Below, one piece after another: positions 1 through 7,248 of a stretch of 34,497 bases of DNA. The stretch lies in the IMG/VR virus record IMGVR_UViG_3300044846_000945, positions 1-34,497 of that record; one strand, written 5' to 3'. The notes under the pieces were generated by a model. It did not search any database, was not told the origin of the DNA, and was given only the letters and a program-made list of their open reading frames with translations. The position numbers were made by a program, and so were the translations under genes. The stretch is from a virus. Each line of letters starts with the position of its first letter. The stretch's first letter is position 1.

Positions 1-72
1 CCCATTCAGCCATCCAGTTCAATGCACGGGTAATGCTATCAGATGCAGAGCGGCTTATTGACGCAAGGATAG
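1..72. repeat. Diverged repeat of the window ends (partner 34426-34497)
   Basis: Ungapped alignment of 1-72 with 34426-34497 gives 53 identical bases of 72. Most changes are at third codon positions; only four of 23 complete codons change amino acid. See findings. Confidence 0.85.
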
Positions 73-1201
73 AGCGTTCGCCAGCAGTCTTTAATTCTAC
101 CGTGCCAAAGGCTTCAGCAGTGCGCTTATCGTCGGCAAGCATCCGTGCGCCCAATACAGCCATGCGCTGCTCTTTGTCCTTCAGGGCTTCGCGCAATGTC
201 TTTAGGCCATCGCCCTTAAACTCAAGATAGCCAGCGTTGGCGGATGGGTCGGGGAATATCCACGCGCTCATTGAGCCGACTGAAAGCGTTGCACCTTCGG
301 GTAGTTGAACGCCAGCAACGTATGGTGTCGGCAGGCCAGTGAAGTGCAAGCCATGCTCATAGTCGGCGCTGTTGCGATAGTGAGCAAGGTTTGTGTCCAC
401 TAGGTCAAGCAAAGGTGGCTTTTGCACTGTTGCTGTTGCGCTGTTAGCCCCAAGGATAACAAACGGGATATATGACAATGTGCCACCGTTCCGTATCGGA
501 TAGACTTCGCTTTTAAGCGCATTGCTTTCATCCATAACGCGAACGCGATAACCTTTTTCCGTCAGGTCAAGGACGCGAAACTGCACAACCTCATTAGTTG
601 TAAATTCATCCTCTTGAACGTCTATGGTTTCTTTAAGCACAACCATTGTCAGCACTTGTGCGCCATTCTTATAACTAGTGCGCCAGTTGATAATGCTTTC
701 GGCGGTGTAATAGCGCAAGAATGGGCGAATGTTTAACGCCTCGGCAGCGGCAATAGTAATGTCGGTTGGTGCATTGGCTGGATAATCCAGCATGATGCCA
801 ACGCGGCCTACGGCTATTTGCTCCTCAACAACCTGTTCGCTAAACTCGCGCAAGTTATCGCCACTAAGCGTAATGTCATTGGCATAAGGCTCAATCGCAG
901 TCGGCAGTTTGTAAACTGGGTCTTTAGCAAATATCATGCCAGTAAAGGCGTCTAGGGTTCGTGCGCTGGCATTAAAGAAAGCGGCCCGTTCCTGATAGCT
1001 GATATATTCAATATCTGTCTGGCCTGTCAGCCGTGGCAGATAGTTGTTCGTATCAAACGACGGGTTGTAAAGGCTGCCAGTGTAGCGTTGGTTGCTAACA
1101 TAGTTCTGGATTAGAGCGTCACGCCCAGCTATTACATCGCGGCAACGCTTCCACTTAAAGCGGTTAGCGTCATATTCGGTGTTTGTGTTGGATACAGACA
1201 T
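1..1201 (-). CDS. Phage portal protein, DUF4055 family (N-terminal ~400 residues, runs off the window)
   Basis: The portal forms the dodecameric ring at the capsid vertex through which DNA is packaged and ejected. The frame is open from the ATG at 1201 to the left edge, giving 400 codons and no stop. The start MSVSNTNTEYDANR and the later stretch YISYQERAAFFNASARTL-DAFTGMIFAKDP fit the DUF4055 portal family as I know it. The ATG follows directly on the TAA of the large terminase (TAAATG), the usual terminase-portal order. The missing C-terminus is supplied by the fragment at 34127-34497; joined with a 23-24 residue overlap the protein would be about 499 residues, a normal portal length. The last residues visible here (ILASISRSASDSITR, then LNWMAEW) recur in diverged form at the other end. 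Confidence 0.85.
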   Translation of the reverse strand, partial: MSVSNTNTEYDANRFKWKRCRDVIAGRDALIQNYVSNQRYTGSLYNPSFDTNNYLPRLTGQTDIEYISYQERAAFFNASARTLDAFTGMIFAKDPVYKLPTAIEPYANDITLSGDNLREFSEQVVEEQIAVGRVGIMLDYPANAPTDITIAAAEALNIRPFLRYYTAESIINWRTSYKNGAQVLTMVVLKETIDVQEDEFTTNEVVQFRVLDLTEKGYRVRVMDESNALKSEVYPIRNGGTLSYIPFVILGANSATATVQKPPLLDLVDTNLAHYRNSADYEHGLHFTGLPTPYVAGVQLPEGATLSVGSMSAWIFPDPSANAGYLEFKGDGLKTLREALKDKEQRMAVLGARMLADDKRTAEAFGTVELKTAGERSILASISRSASDSITRALNWMAEW

Positions 1202-2437
1202 TTATACCCCAGAAATTTGAGCAAAGGAAACCGTTCCCCTACCAATACCATACTTATATGCAATAAGGTAGCCAATCGCATCGTTTAAGTGGTCAAAGCC
1301 AGCACTTTTATCCGGCTCACCGTTTTTAGCGTAAATTTGGCGCTCTAAGCACTCAATCAATGATGGGCATTTGTCAGGGTTTACAAAGAGCCTGCGCTCA
1401 CCATCTCGCAATATCATTTGGTTTACTGCCAGCACCCTGTCCTTGATGCTTGGGTTGCGGTTATGTGCCAGCACAGTGAAGCCAGCGGTTCGCAATAGTG
1501 TTATGTCTGACAAGCTTGCATTAACGCTCTTGGTGGCACTGCCGCTTGCATCTGGATAAATAAATATCTGATGCCCTGCATAGCGGTTGCGTATAATATC
1601 AATCATTTGTGGCGTATCACGCGCACCCGTTATCTCATCCACAAAATGCGGGACGCCATTACGCATGACACAAACTACTGCGCTCATGTTCATGACGTTG
1701 AAGTCCATGCCTATGTGTATAGGCTCACCAGCTACTGCCGTTTCAAAGGTCTGGTTAAGCTGCCTATCAAACTCTGCATAAATTGCGCCGCCAGTAAGGT
1801 TGACAAACTCACCATCTAAATATGCAGAAAGCAATGCGGGTGGATATGACGCCTGTAGGTTCTCAATGTATCCTTCAGGCAAATTGGCTGCGTTGTCTAT
1901 TGTTCGGGCCTTAAACAGCTTATAGCCAGCCCCGCCGTTCTTTACCCATCGGTCATAAACAAACCTAAAGCCTTCTGGTGTTGTTGCTACTGCAACAGTA
2001 TTGGGCAGCGTTCCCTTTTGACGATTACGGGCAATAACCTTGTTCCATAGGTCACGGGCCTTGTGAAGGGGCAGCGTGTCCAACTCATCCACCACGCTAT
2101 GCGCCACTTCGTAACCGACAATGCGCTCTGGGCGCTCCATTGTGCGGAAGATAATCTTTCCACGACCTGGAAATGATATGCAAGGCGAACCAGAACGCAC
2201 TATTTTGTGCGCGTAACCACGCCGCTCTAGCAATTCGGGGAACCGCTTAAATGCAATATCCTCTACCAGAGAATAGGTCGGCAGATAATAGGCAAGGTCG
2301 CAGTTAGGCTCTTGGATTTTAAGTGCCATTGTCCTTGCTATTGCAGCCGCCGTCTTCCCAGAACCAAAGCCGCCAACAAAGGCGGGGAATGGGTCAAGCG
2401 AAGTGGCGAAGGCTAATTGTGTTGGTGAAAGGGTCAC
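1202..2437 (-). CDS. terL: Terminase large subunit
   Basis: ATPase-nuclease motor that cuts and packages phage DNA. A Walker A motif GGFGSGKT lies near residues 22-29. A Walker B-like HSVVDELD comes around residue 115, with a coupling-type ATTPEG motif further on. The C-terminal RNase H-like nuclease shows acidic motifs in GMDFNVMNMS, YPDASG and DHLNDAIGYLI. Length (about 411 residues) is normal. I prefer the GTG at 2437, which overlaps the TAG of the small subunit by one base (TAGTG) and has GAG eight bases upstream; a TTG at 2443 in the same frame would add two residues. It lies in the operon terS-terL-portal. Confidence 0.93.
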   Translation of the reverse strand: MTLSPTQLAFATSLDPFPAFVGGFGSGKTAAAIARTMALKIQEPNCDLAYYLPTYSLVEDIAFKRFPELLERRGYAHKIVRSGSPCISFPGRGKIIFRTMERPERIVGYEVAHSVVDELDTLPLHKARDLWNKVIARNRQKGTLPNTVAVATTPEGFRFVYDRWVKNGGAGYKLFKARTIDNAANLPEGYIENLQASYPPALLSAYLDGEFVNLTGGAIYAEFDRQLNQTFETAVAGEPIHIGMDFNVMNMSAVVCVMRNGVPHFVDEITGARDTPQMIDIIRNRYAGHQIFIYPDASGSATKSVNASLSDITLLRTAGFTVLAHNRNPSIKDRVLAVNQMILRDGERRLFVNPDKCPSLIECLERQIYAKNGEPDKSAGFDHLNDAIGYLIAYKYGIGRGTVSFAQISGV

Positions 2438-2880
2438 TAACAAAACTCATGAATTGATATTGGCAATTCTTTGTTTGTTACCGTTGCGTTTTCGGTGGAC
2501 ACGCCAAACGCCAATCGCGCAATCTTTTGCGCCGTGTCTGCTACTGACGCAATTGACCTAAGTGTGGCCGCATCTGCCTTGCCGCTGTCCATCATCATTT
2601 GCGCCGCCTTAGCCCTCAAGGCACGGGCAAGCCTAATGTCCTCATCATTCCATTGTGCCAGTTGGACAGAGCGTTGCTCCTGCATTAAATCAAACGCGCT
2701 GTTCTGCACCTTCTCTGACGCCTGTTGCTTTTCCAGAGGCCAGTTGTTGCGCGATGATTGCTTGCGTATCGCCGTTTCGCTGACTTTATATTTTTTGGCC
2801 AGTTCTACGAACGTGACGCTATTAAACATATAGTCATATTTTAACGCGTCCCAATCAACCTTGCTCGTCATTGTCGTCAT
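2437..2880 (-). CDS. terS: Terminase small subunit
   Basis: DNA-recognition subunit that guides the large terminase to the packaging site. The 147-residue protein starts with a helix-turn-helix-like segment (FVELAKKYKVSETAIRKQSSRNNW, split around residues 24-47) followed by charged helices suited to oligomerisation. It is called mainly from that HTH plus its place directly ahead of terL. The ATG at 2880 overlaps ibrB by 26 bases; a second ATG at 2871 is equally possible and no strong ribosome binding site decides between them. Confidence 0.78.
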   Translation of the reverse strand: MTTMTSKVDWDALKYDYMFNSVTFVELAKKYKVSETAIRKQSSRNNWPLEKQQASEKVQNSAFDLMQEQRSVQLAQWNDEDIRLARALRAKAAQMMMDSGKADAATLRSIASVADTAQKIARLAFGVSTENATVTNKELPISIHEFC

Positions 2881-3523
2881 ACTCTTTTTTCAATTGAAGC
2901 TGGCGTTTCGTCACCCAAGCTTTTTGATATTCCGTGTTTGAGAACAGTTTGCTGAACCCAGTAATGTGCTTCAACCTTAGCAATTCATCCGGCTCCATGC
3001 CCAATTCATTGCATATGGCCTTATCTTCCCATCCGTTTTCCAGCATTGAGAATACCATATTTGACATACCTGTCACACTATGTTTTCCACGCGCCCTATT
3101 GTGACGCACCGTTGAGGCCATGCGGTCATTGATGTCTTTGTCAATCACAACAATGGGCAAACGCCCACAATTCCTCGCCAAAATGTCTGGATTGCTTTTG
3201 CAAGTGAAGTATCTGTGGAAGCCATCAACGATGATATATTTTTTTATCTCATCATCCCAAATTGTGACAACAGGCTGCGTATAGCCGTCATGCAAGATGG
3301 ATGTGTAAAGCAATCCCATCTCTGTCTTGGCAACGCTATTAGGGTTATAGTCGTTGGCCTGCACATCATTAATGTCCACCCATCGTATACGGTTTACAGG
3401 CTGCGTGTTGAGCGGGTGGCTTGCATCAATTAATGCCTTCAGTCCCTCTACCCAGTTTATTTTATCTGCTTCGGGCAGGGTGTTCATGTGGTCAATGACG
3501 CTCTGGCTTATGTTGTCAGTCAT
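2855..3523 (-). CDS. ibrB: IbrB-like ParB-domain protein
   Basis: A 222-residue protein with a ParB/sulfiredoxin-type domain. The core motif is VDGFHR at residues 99-104, followed by a basic RHNRARGKH at 140-148 and a helix-turn-helix-like stretch at about 165-186 (ICNELGMEPDELLRLK). Length, motif and direct linkage to a PP-loop/DUF3440 gene match IbrB. In Escherichia coli the IbrA/IbrB pair is known as an activator of prophage-borne immunoglobulin-binding (eib) genes; the biochemistry is unclear. Here the ATG overlaps the ibrA stop by four bases (ATGA), so the two are almost certainly made together. ParB folds of this class can hydrolyse nucleotides or DNA, so DNA handling is inferred, not shown. 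Confidence 0.8.
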   Translation of the reverse strand: MTDNISQSVIDHMNTLPEADKINWVEGLKALIDASHPLNTQPVNRIRWVDINDVQANDYNPNSVAKTEMGLLYTSILHDGYTQPVVTIWDDEIKKYIIVDGFHRYFTCKSNPDILARNCGRLPIVVIDKDINDRMASTVRHNRARGKHSVTGMSNMVFSMLENGWEDKAICNELGMEPDELLRLKHITGFSKLFSNTEYQKAWVTKRQLQLKKEYDDNDEQG

Positions 3524-4713
3524 TTTTGCAGTTCCTCAAGATATTGTGGCTTAATGTGCTTTAGCATTGCTTTGTCCCGCACCCTGTCACCAAGCTTGCC
3601 ACCCTTCCACTGCCTATAGGCAATAATTTGTGGCGTGTTTAAGAAGTTGCTAATCTTTACAAACTGATAGTCGTTCACCAGTATGCTTTTAATCTGCGCC
3701 TTATGCAGCACGTCAGCTTCGTGCATCTCATCATACAATATATCCATCTCTGCCCACTTTTTGCGGAACGCAATTTTGTGTTCTTCAATGGTTATCAGGT
3801 TCTCTGTTAGGTAGTCCCTATATTCCATCCAGCTTTTGAACATCGGTGGCAAAACGCTAATTGCCATTAGTTCCTCTTTTTGAATGTGAGAAGCCTGATT
3901 GATGCCCTTGGTTCTTTTCACCAGCGCGTTCCATGTGTCGTTTTCAATTTCCTGCAAAAAGAAAAGGCTGTGTATGGCAGTTTCATGGTTGAGGCTGGAA
4001 ACCCTCATGCGCTGCGGTGGTATGCCATAGCGGTAAAGTTCATCATATATCTTGCAGTATTCCCATCCATTATCGTGAATTGATTTCCACACGTCGGATA
4101 GCGACCAATCCCATATCGGATAAAATGTGTAATGGTGCTTGCTTTTGTTGAGTATCTTGCCCCACGTTATAGACTTATATGTTCGGTTGGTGGTCAGGCC
4201 AGCCAATCGGGTGGGACTTTCTTCAGCCCTTACGCCGGATACATAGCAAGCCTTTTTATCTGGATAATAATAATCCAGCACTGCCTTGAAAATGTCATTA
4301 GAACCAGATGACCACTCATGACATCCAAAAACATTTTCCTTGATTGAATTTGGCTCCTGCGGCCTCATCCACTCCTTGCCTTCTTCCCATGAATAAAGCC
4401 AAGGCTCATCTTGAGACAGGCTATTCGTAATCCTGATAGGCATTTGCAGCCAGATAGGCTCCACCCTTGGGTCTGCCATAGCATTACGCATATATTCAAT
4501 GACGTTGCGATATTCGCATTCTTGGTCAATGAATAGCATTTTAACGGGTAGCCTGCCCCGCTTTTCAGCGACGGCTAGGCATACTTGCATCGTGACGGTG
4601 CTATCTTTGCCACCAGAGTTGGCAATGATGATGTCGTCAAATTCATCAAATAGCTGCTCCATTCTTTCAAACGCCATATCCCAGACGTTTTTATTGGGCA
4701 GAAATATCTTCAT
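3520..4713 (-). CDS. ibrA: IbrA-like PAPS-reductase-family protein (DUF3440)
   Basis: A 397-residue PP-loop protein. The nucleotide-binding motif SGGKDS is at residues 33-38. The family adenylates or binds ATP/PAPS and includes PAPS reductase and DndC, the sulfur-activating enzyme of DNA phosphorothioation. The long region after the PP-loop domain, with IWDWSLSDVWK and RMRVSSLNHETAIHSL, is typical of the DUF3440/IbrA branch. It sits between the SET gene (4-base overlap) and ibrB (4-base overlap). No DndD, DndE, DndB or cysteine desulfurase gene is present in the window, so a complete phosphorothioation pathway is not encoded here. Its role may be regulatory, as for E. coli IbrA, or it may alter a nucleotide or RNA; the sequence does not decide. 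Confidence 0.85.
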   Translation of the reverse strand: MKIFLPNKNVWDMAFERMEQLFDEFDDIIIANSGGKDSTVTMQVCLAVAEKRGRLPVKMLFIDQECEYRNVIEYMRNAMADPRVEPIWLQMPIRITNSLSQDEPWLYSWEEGKEWMRPQEPNSIKENVFGCHEWSSGSNDIFKAVLDYYYPDKKACYVSGVRAEESPTRLAGLTTNRTYKSITWGKILNKSKHHYTFYPIWDWSLSDVWKSIHDNGWEYCKIYDELYRYGIPPQRMRVSSLNHETAIHSLFFLQEIENDTWNALVKRTKGINQASHIQKEELMAISVLPPMFKSWMEYRDYLTENLITIEEHKIAFRKKWAEMDILYDEMHEADVLHKAQIKSILVNDYQFVKISNFLNTPQIIAYRQWKGGKLGDRVRDKAMLKHIKPQYLEELQK

Positions 4714-5441
4714 TTATAAACCAATCTTGGGTCAGCTTTGTTGATTAATATCTGGTCTTGTGGCGCTTTGTCCCGCTCCATCACCCAGTATTTCCACTCT
4801 CCAGCGTAAAGATAATTATAAACGTATTTGCCCGTCATTTTGAACGTGTCTTGCGTTGCCGTCCTATTAATGAAGTCACACACCCAAACAAAATCGTCTT
4901 GGTTATCCCAATCAGCCTTTCGGGTATAATAATGAGGCATATAGGCCAAGGTCTTCGCAAAACGCCAATGCGCCTGCGATAGAAGGAACTGCGCCCTTTC
5001 CATTTCGGAAATAACGCTTGCATTTGAAATGAGCGCCTTCTTCTTGCCACCGCAAGCCATCGGCCCACAGTGACACATGAAGTCACGAAACAAAAATTGC
5101 TCTGTTTGCAGATAATCCATTGTTACCCACTCACCAGCTTCAATGTCCCTTAATGCCGTAAATTGCAGAAGCTTCATGTCAACGTGACAATTAGGCTCAC
5201 AGCGGTGCAAGACGCGGCCCATGAACCACGGGTCATGCAAATGCTTGTTGTCAGGCGTTGTAAGGCTGTGCAGCGTCATCTTGTCGGACAGGACACCAGA
5301 GAACCTAAAAAGCATTTCGCCCTTCTTAAAGGCTCTTAGGGTGGCTACACCTACGCCGCCGTCAAACTCTTTAATTTCAAAATCATGGGCGCTTGGCTCA
5401 TGGCTAAATGTTGGCACGATTTCATCGGGATAAAATCTCAT
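4710..5441 (-). CDS. SET-domain protein (putative protein lysine methyltransferase)
   Basis: A 243-residue protein whose first ~140 residues match the SET fold. GVGVATLRAFKKGEMLFRFSG (about residues 29-49, split here by length) resembles the SET N-terminal part. HRCEPNCHV at 79-87 stands at the NH-S-C-x-PN SAM-binding position. WVTMDY at 105-110 supplies the catalytic-type tyrosine, and C123-x-C125 with C130 is a post-SET-like zinc cluster. SET enzymes move methyl groups from S-adenosylmethionine to lysine. The remaining ~100 residues are rich in aromatic residues and not recognised. The canonical asparagine-histidine pair is changed (HRCEPN), so activity is not assured. It overlaps its neighbours by four bases on each side, next to a SAM decarboxylase-like gene. 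Confidence 0.75.
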   Translation of the reverse strand: MRFYPDEIVPTFSHEPSAHDFEIKEFDGGVGVATLRAFKKGEMLFRFSGVLSDKMTLHSLTTPDNKHLHDPWFMGRVLHRCEPNCHVDMKLLQFTALRDIEAGEWVTMDYLQTEQFLFRDFMCHCGPMACGGKKKALISNASVISEMERAQFLLSQAHWRFAKTLAYMPHYYTRKADWDNQDDFVWVCDFINRTATQDTFKMTGKYVYNYLYAGEWKYWVMERDKAPQDQILINKADPRLVYK

Positions 5442-5830
5442 TTGCGGAACACCTCCTCAAAGGAAATGTCAGTTGGGCCGAAGCAGTCTTTTACTGCGTC
5501 CAAAACCAAACCAGTTTCATATTCCTTGCAGGAAAAAACGTCCAGATATAGGTCACGGAATTTATCGTTGGTGTGGATTGTAATTGCGCTTGTCTCAATC
5601 AATTGCACCGCGCTTATTCCCTCTTCCTGCCCACCACCAAATCTGGCGATAAACGGCTCCCCATAGGCTACCATGTCAATGTCTTTCACTAGCTTTTTAA
5701 TGAACCTAGCAATGGCATCCATATCCAAAAGATGCTCGTTGCAGTGAACGGCGGTCAGCATAACGTGCTGTCCATAGTGCGGCACACCATCCCGAATGAT
5801 GCGCTTGTAGCTTTTAGTATCCTGTGACAT
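5438..5830 (-). CDS. speD: S-adenosylmethionine decarboxylase-like protein (SpeD family)
   Basis: A 130-residue protein of the small bacterial SpeD class, pyruvoyl enzymes that decarboxylate SAM for polyamine synthesis. Around the processing site it reads ETSAITIHT (residues 79-87). S81, H86 and C101 (in LDVFSC) have exactly the spacing of the pyruvoyl serine, processing histidine and catalytic cysteine of the Thermotoga enzyme (0, +5, +20). The residue before the serine is threonine rather than the usual glutamate, and alanine replaces the histidine after it, so the substrate could differ; some SpeD relatives are known to have become arginine or ornithine decarboxylases. The ATG at 5830 has GGAG at good spacing. 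It overlaps the ParB-like gene by 17 bases and the SET gene by four. Confidence 0.78.
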   Translation of the reverse strand: MSQDTKSYKRIIRDGVPHYGQHVMLTAVHCNEHLLDMDAIARFIKKLVKDIDMVAYGEPFIARFGGGQEEGISAVQLIETSAITIHTNDKFRDLYLDVFSCKEYETGLVLDAVKDCFGPTDISFEEVFRK

Positions 5831-6401
5831 TGAATGTCTCCGTGCAATATGGGCATATAACTTCTACGCCCTTTTCAGATTTATCGGCCTTCAAGCCTTC
5901 AATTTGCTTTCCCAAATCGACCGAAGCCTTGCCTACGTCATTTTCCGTTACTGACCGTCCATCATAACTTGGATTGTAAACTGGCTCATACCCGTCATTT
6001 AGAATGTCATCTAATTCAGCACTGGCAAAGCCGATGCTGTTCAAATCAAAATCTATGTTCGCCAATGCCAACAGTTGCTGCGAAAGGACTGCATCATCCC
6101 AATCTGCATTTAAGGCAATTTTGTTGTCAGCAATGACCAGCGCCTTTTGCTGCGCCTCACTCAAGCCACTTAGGACAATAACTGGGACATCCATTATTCC
6201 CAATGTCTTAGCAGCTTGAAGTCTGCCATGCCCTGCAATCACCGTGTTGGTGTCGCTAATTAATATCGGATTTGTCCAGCCAAATTCCTTTATGCTGGCC
6301 GCAATCTGACCTATTTGCTCACTGCTATGTGTCCGGCTGTTAGCTGCATACGGGATTAAATCCGTAACGCTGCGCTGTTCAATCTTTGGTGCTTCAATCA
6401 T
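5814..6401 (-). CDS. ParB N-terminal domain protein with C-terminal zinc-knuckle motif
   Basis: A 195-residue protein. Residues 8-95 match the ParB nuclease-like domain seen in many phages: LIPYAANSRTHS, then the active-site type motif GHGR at 57-60 and VIADNKIAL. The tail contains C183-P-Y-C186 followed by ETFNV, half of a zinc ribbon. In phages this domain is usually fused to or next to an adenine-specific DNA methyltransferase, and none is present here. AGAGG nine to ten bases before the ATG supports the start. It heads the cassette that runs through SpeD-like, SET, IbrA, IbrB and terminase. Function is inferred as DNA binding or nucleotide hydrolysis. Confidence 0.78.
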   Translation of the reverse strand: MIEAPKIEQRSVTDLIPYAANSRTHSSEQIGQIAASIKEFGWTNPILISDTNTVIAGHGRLQAAKTLGIMDVPVIVLSGLSEAQQKALVIADNKIALNADWDDAVLSQQLLALANIDFDLNSIGFASAELDDILNDGYEPVYNPSYDGRSVTENDVGKASVDLGKQIEGLKADKSEKGVEVICPYCTETFNVTGY

Positions 6402-6423
6402 TTTCGTAAGCCTCTATTTTGTT

Positions 6424-6744
6424 CTACCGCCCTTTGGGGCGACCTTTTGGGTTGCCTGATTGGCCAGCCTTGAAACGTGTATGCTTGGGCGGCCTGCCAT
6501 ATCCGATTTTGCCATCATCTTTACGCCCTTCTATTTCAATCAGTTTGGCAAGGTAGTGTTGGCACTTTAGCAAATCCTCAATGCCGTTTTTTTCACGATA
6601 GCGGGATAAATACTTTATGCAATTGCCTTGTAAATATCCTGCAAATGCTTCCGCAGACATCCACGCCTCCATTGCCTCCCAAGGCTGCACCTTTTTGGAT
6701 GCGTAATGGTTTCCGCCCACTTGATGGTCATTAGGGCGCGTCAT
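6424..6744 (-). CDS. DUF3310 family protein
   Basis: A 106-residue protein starting MTRPNDHQVGGNHY. The NHY motif, PWEAMEAW, GNCIKYLSRYREKNGIEDLLKC and HYLAKLI fit the DUF3310 family, widespread in phages and sometimes named a nucleotide kinase without firm proof. The C-terminal RFKAGQSGNPKGRPKGR is a basic tail like those of small terminase-type DNA-binding proteins. I use the ATG at 6744, which overlaps the end of the HTH gene by 14 bases and has AGGCGAG upstream, rather than the TTG 18 bases before it. Confidence 0.75.
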   Translation of the reverse strand: MTRPNDHQVGGNHYASKKVQPWEAMEAWMSAEAFAGYLQGNCIKYLSRYREKNGIEDLLKCQHYLAKLIEIEGRKDDGKIGYGRPPKHTRFKAGQSGNPKGRPKGR

Positions 6745-6949
6745 CGTCGTTCTCGCCTTCAAATGGGTCGTAACCTTTTAGCATTGCATCCACGGCGACC
6801 ATAATGGGTCCAGTGATATTAACCTTGCCAGCTTCCATCTTGCGGATTGTGGTGGCCCCTGTTGTCGGTGATAGGCGCAGTGCGTCTGCCATGTCAGTTA
6901 GACTGTAGCCTAAATACATTCTGGCCAGCTTCAGCTTTGCGGGTGTCAT
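6731..6949 (-). CDS. Helix-turn-helix DNA-binding protein (XRE-like)
   Basis: A 72-residue protein beginning MTPAKLKLARMYLGYSL. The pattern LTDMADALRLS...TIRKMEAGKVNITGPIMVAVDAML is a Cro/C1-type helix-turn-helix with the usual final W/M-E-x-G-K element. It is probably a transcription regulator of the early genes. The ATG at 6949 overlaps the stop of the DnaA-like gene by four bases (ATGA) and follows GGGCGGC; a longer frame upstream would overlap that gene heavily and is rejected. The C-terminus is acidic (EGENDDDAP). Confidence 0.7.
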   Translation of the reverse strand: MTPAKLKLARMYLGYSLTDMADALRLSPTTGATTIRKMEAGKVNITGPIMVAVDAMLKGYDPFEGENDDDAP

Positions 6950-7248
6950 GTTGCCGCCCTGCTCTTTTGCAACGCGTGGACAATAGTGCTGTGGTCGCGC
7001 TTCATAATCCGGCCTATCTCTGTGGTTGAGTAGCCCATGCCCCGAAACATTACAATGCACTCGCGCCTTGCTGCGACCAATGCCTTCAGCTTGCTTTTGC
7101 CCAAAATATCCTCAACCGTGTAATCATACAATCTAGCTATGGCGTCTATCCGCTCCATATTTAATTGCCGAGGCGTCATGCCGAGCGTGTCTACCAGAAC
7201 CTCCTCTGGCTTTTCTTCTTCCCACTTCAAGTCATCATTAAACATCAT
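6946..7248 (-). CDS. DnaA domain IV-like DNA-binding protein
   Basis: A 100-residue protein whose residues 31-95 match the C-terminal DNA-binding domain of bacterial DnaA: helix VEDILGKSKLKALVAARRE, then TEIGRIMKRDHSTIVHAL with the signature RDHST at 84-88. In DnaA this domain binds DnaA boxes; the ATPase domains are absent. It may recognise DnaA-box-like sites on phage or host DNA, or compete with host DnaA (inference). The start overlaps the mazG stop by ATGA. The first 25 residues are acidic and unique to this protein. Confidence 0.82.
   Translation of the reverse strand: MMFNDDLKWEEEKPEEVLVDTLGMTPRQLNMERIDAIARLYDYTVEDILGKSKLKALVAARRECIVMFRGMGYSTTEIGRIMKRDHSTIVHALQKSRAAT

Noticed and set aside
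3520-4713. DNA phosphorothioation (Dnd) system
   Set aside because: The PP-loop protein resembles DndC at superfamily level, but DndB, DndD, DndE and a cysteine desulfurase are missing and the full pattern is IbrA/DUF3440.
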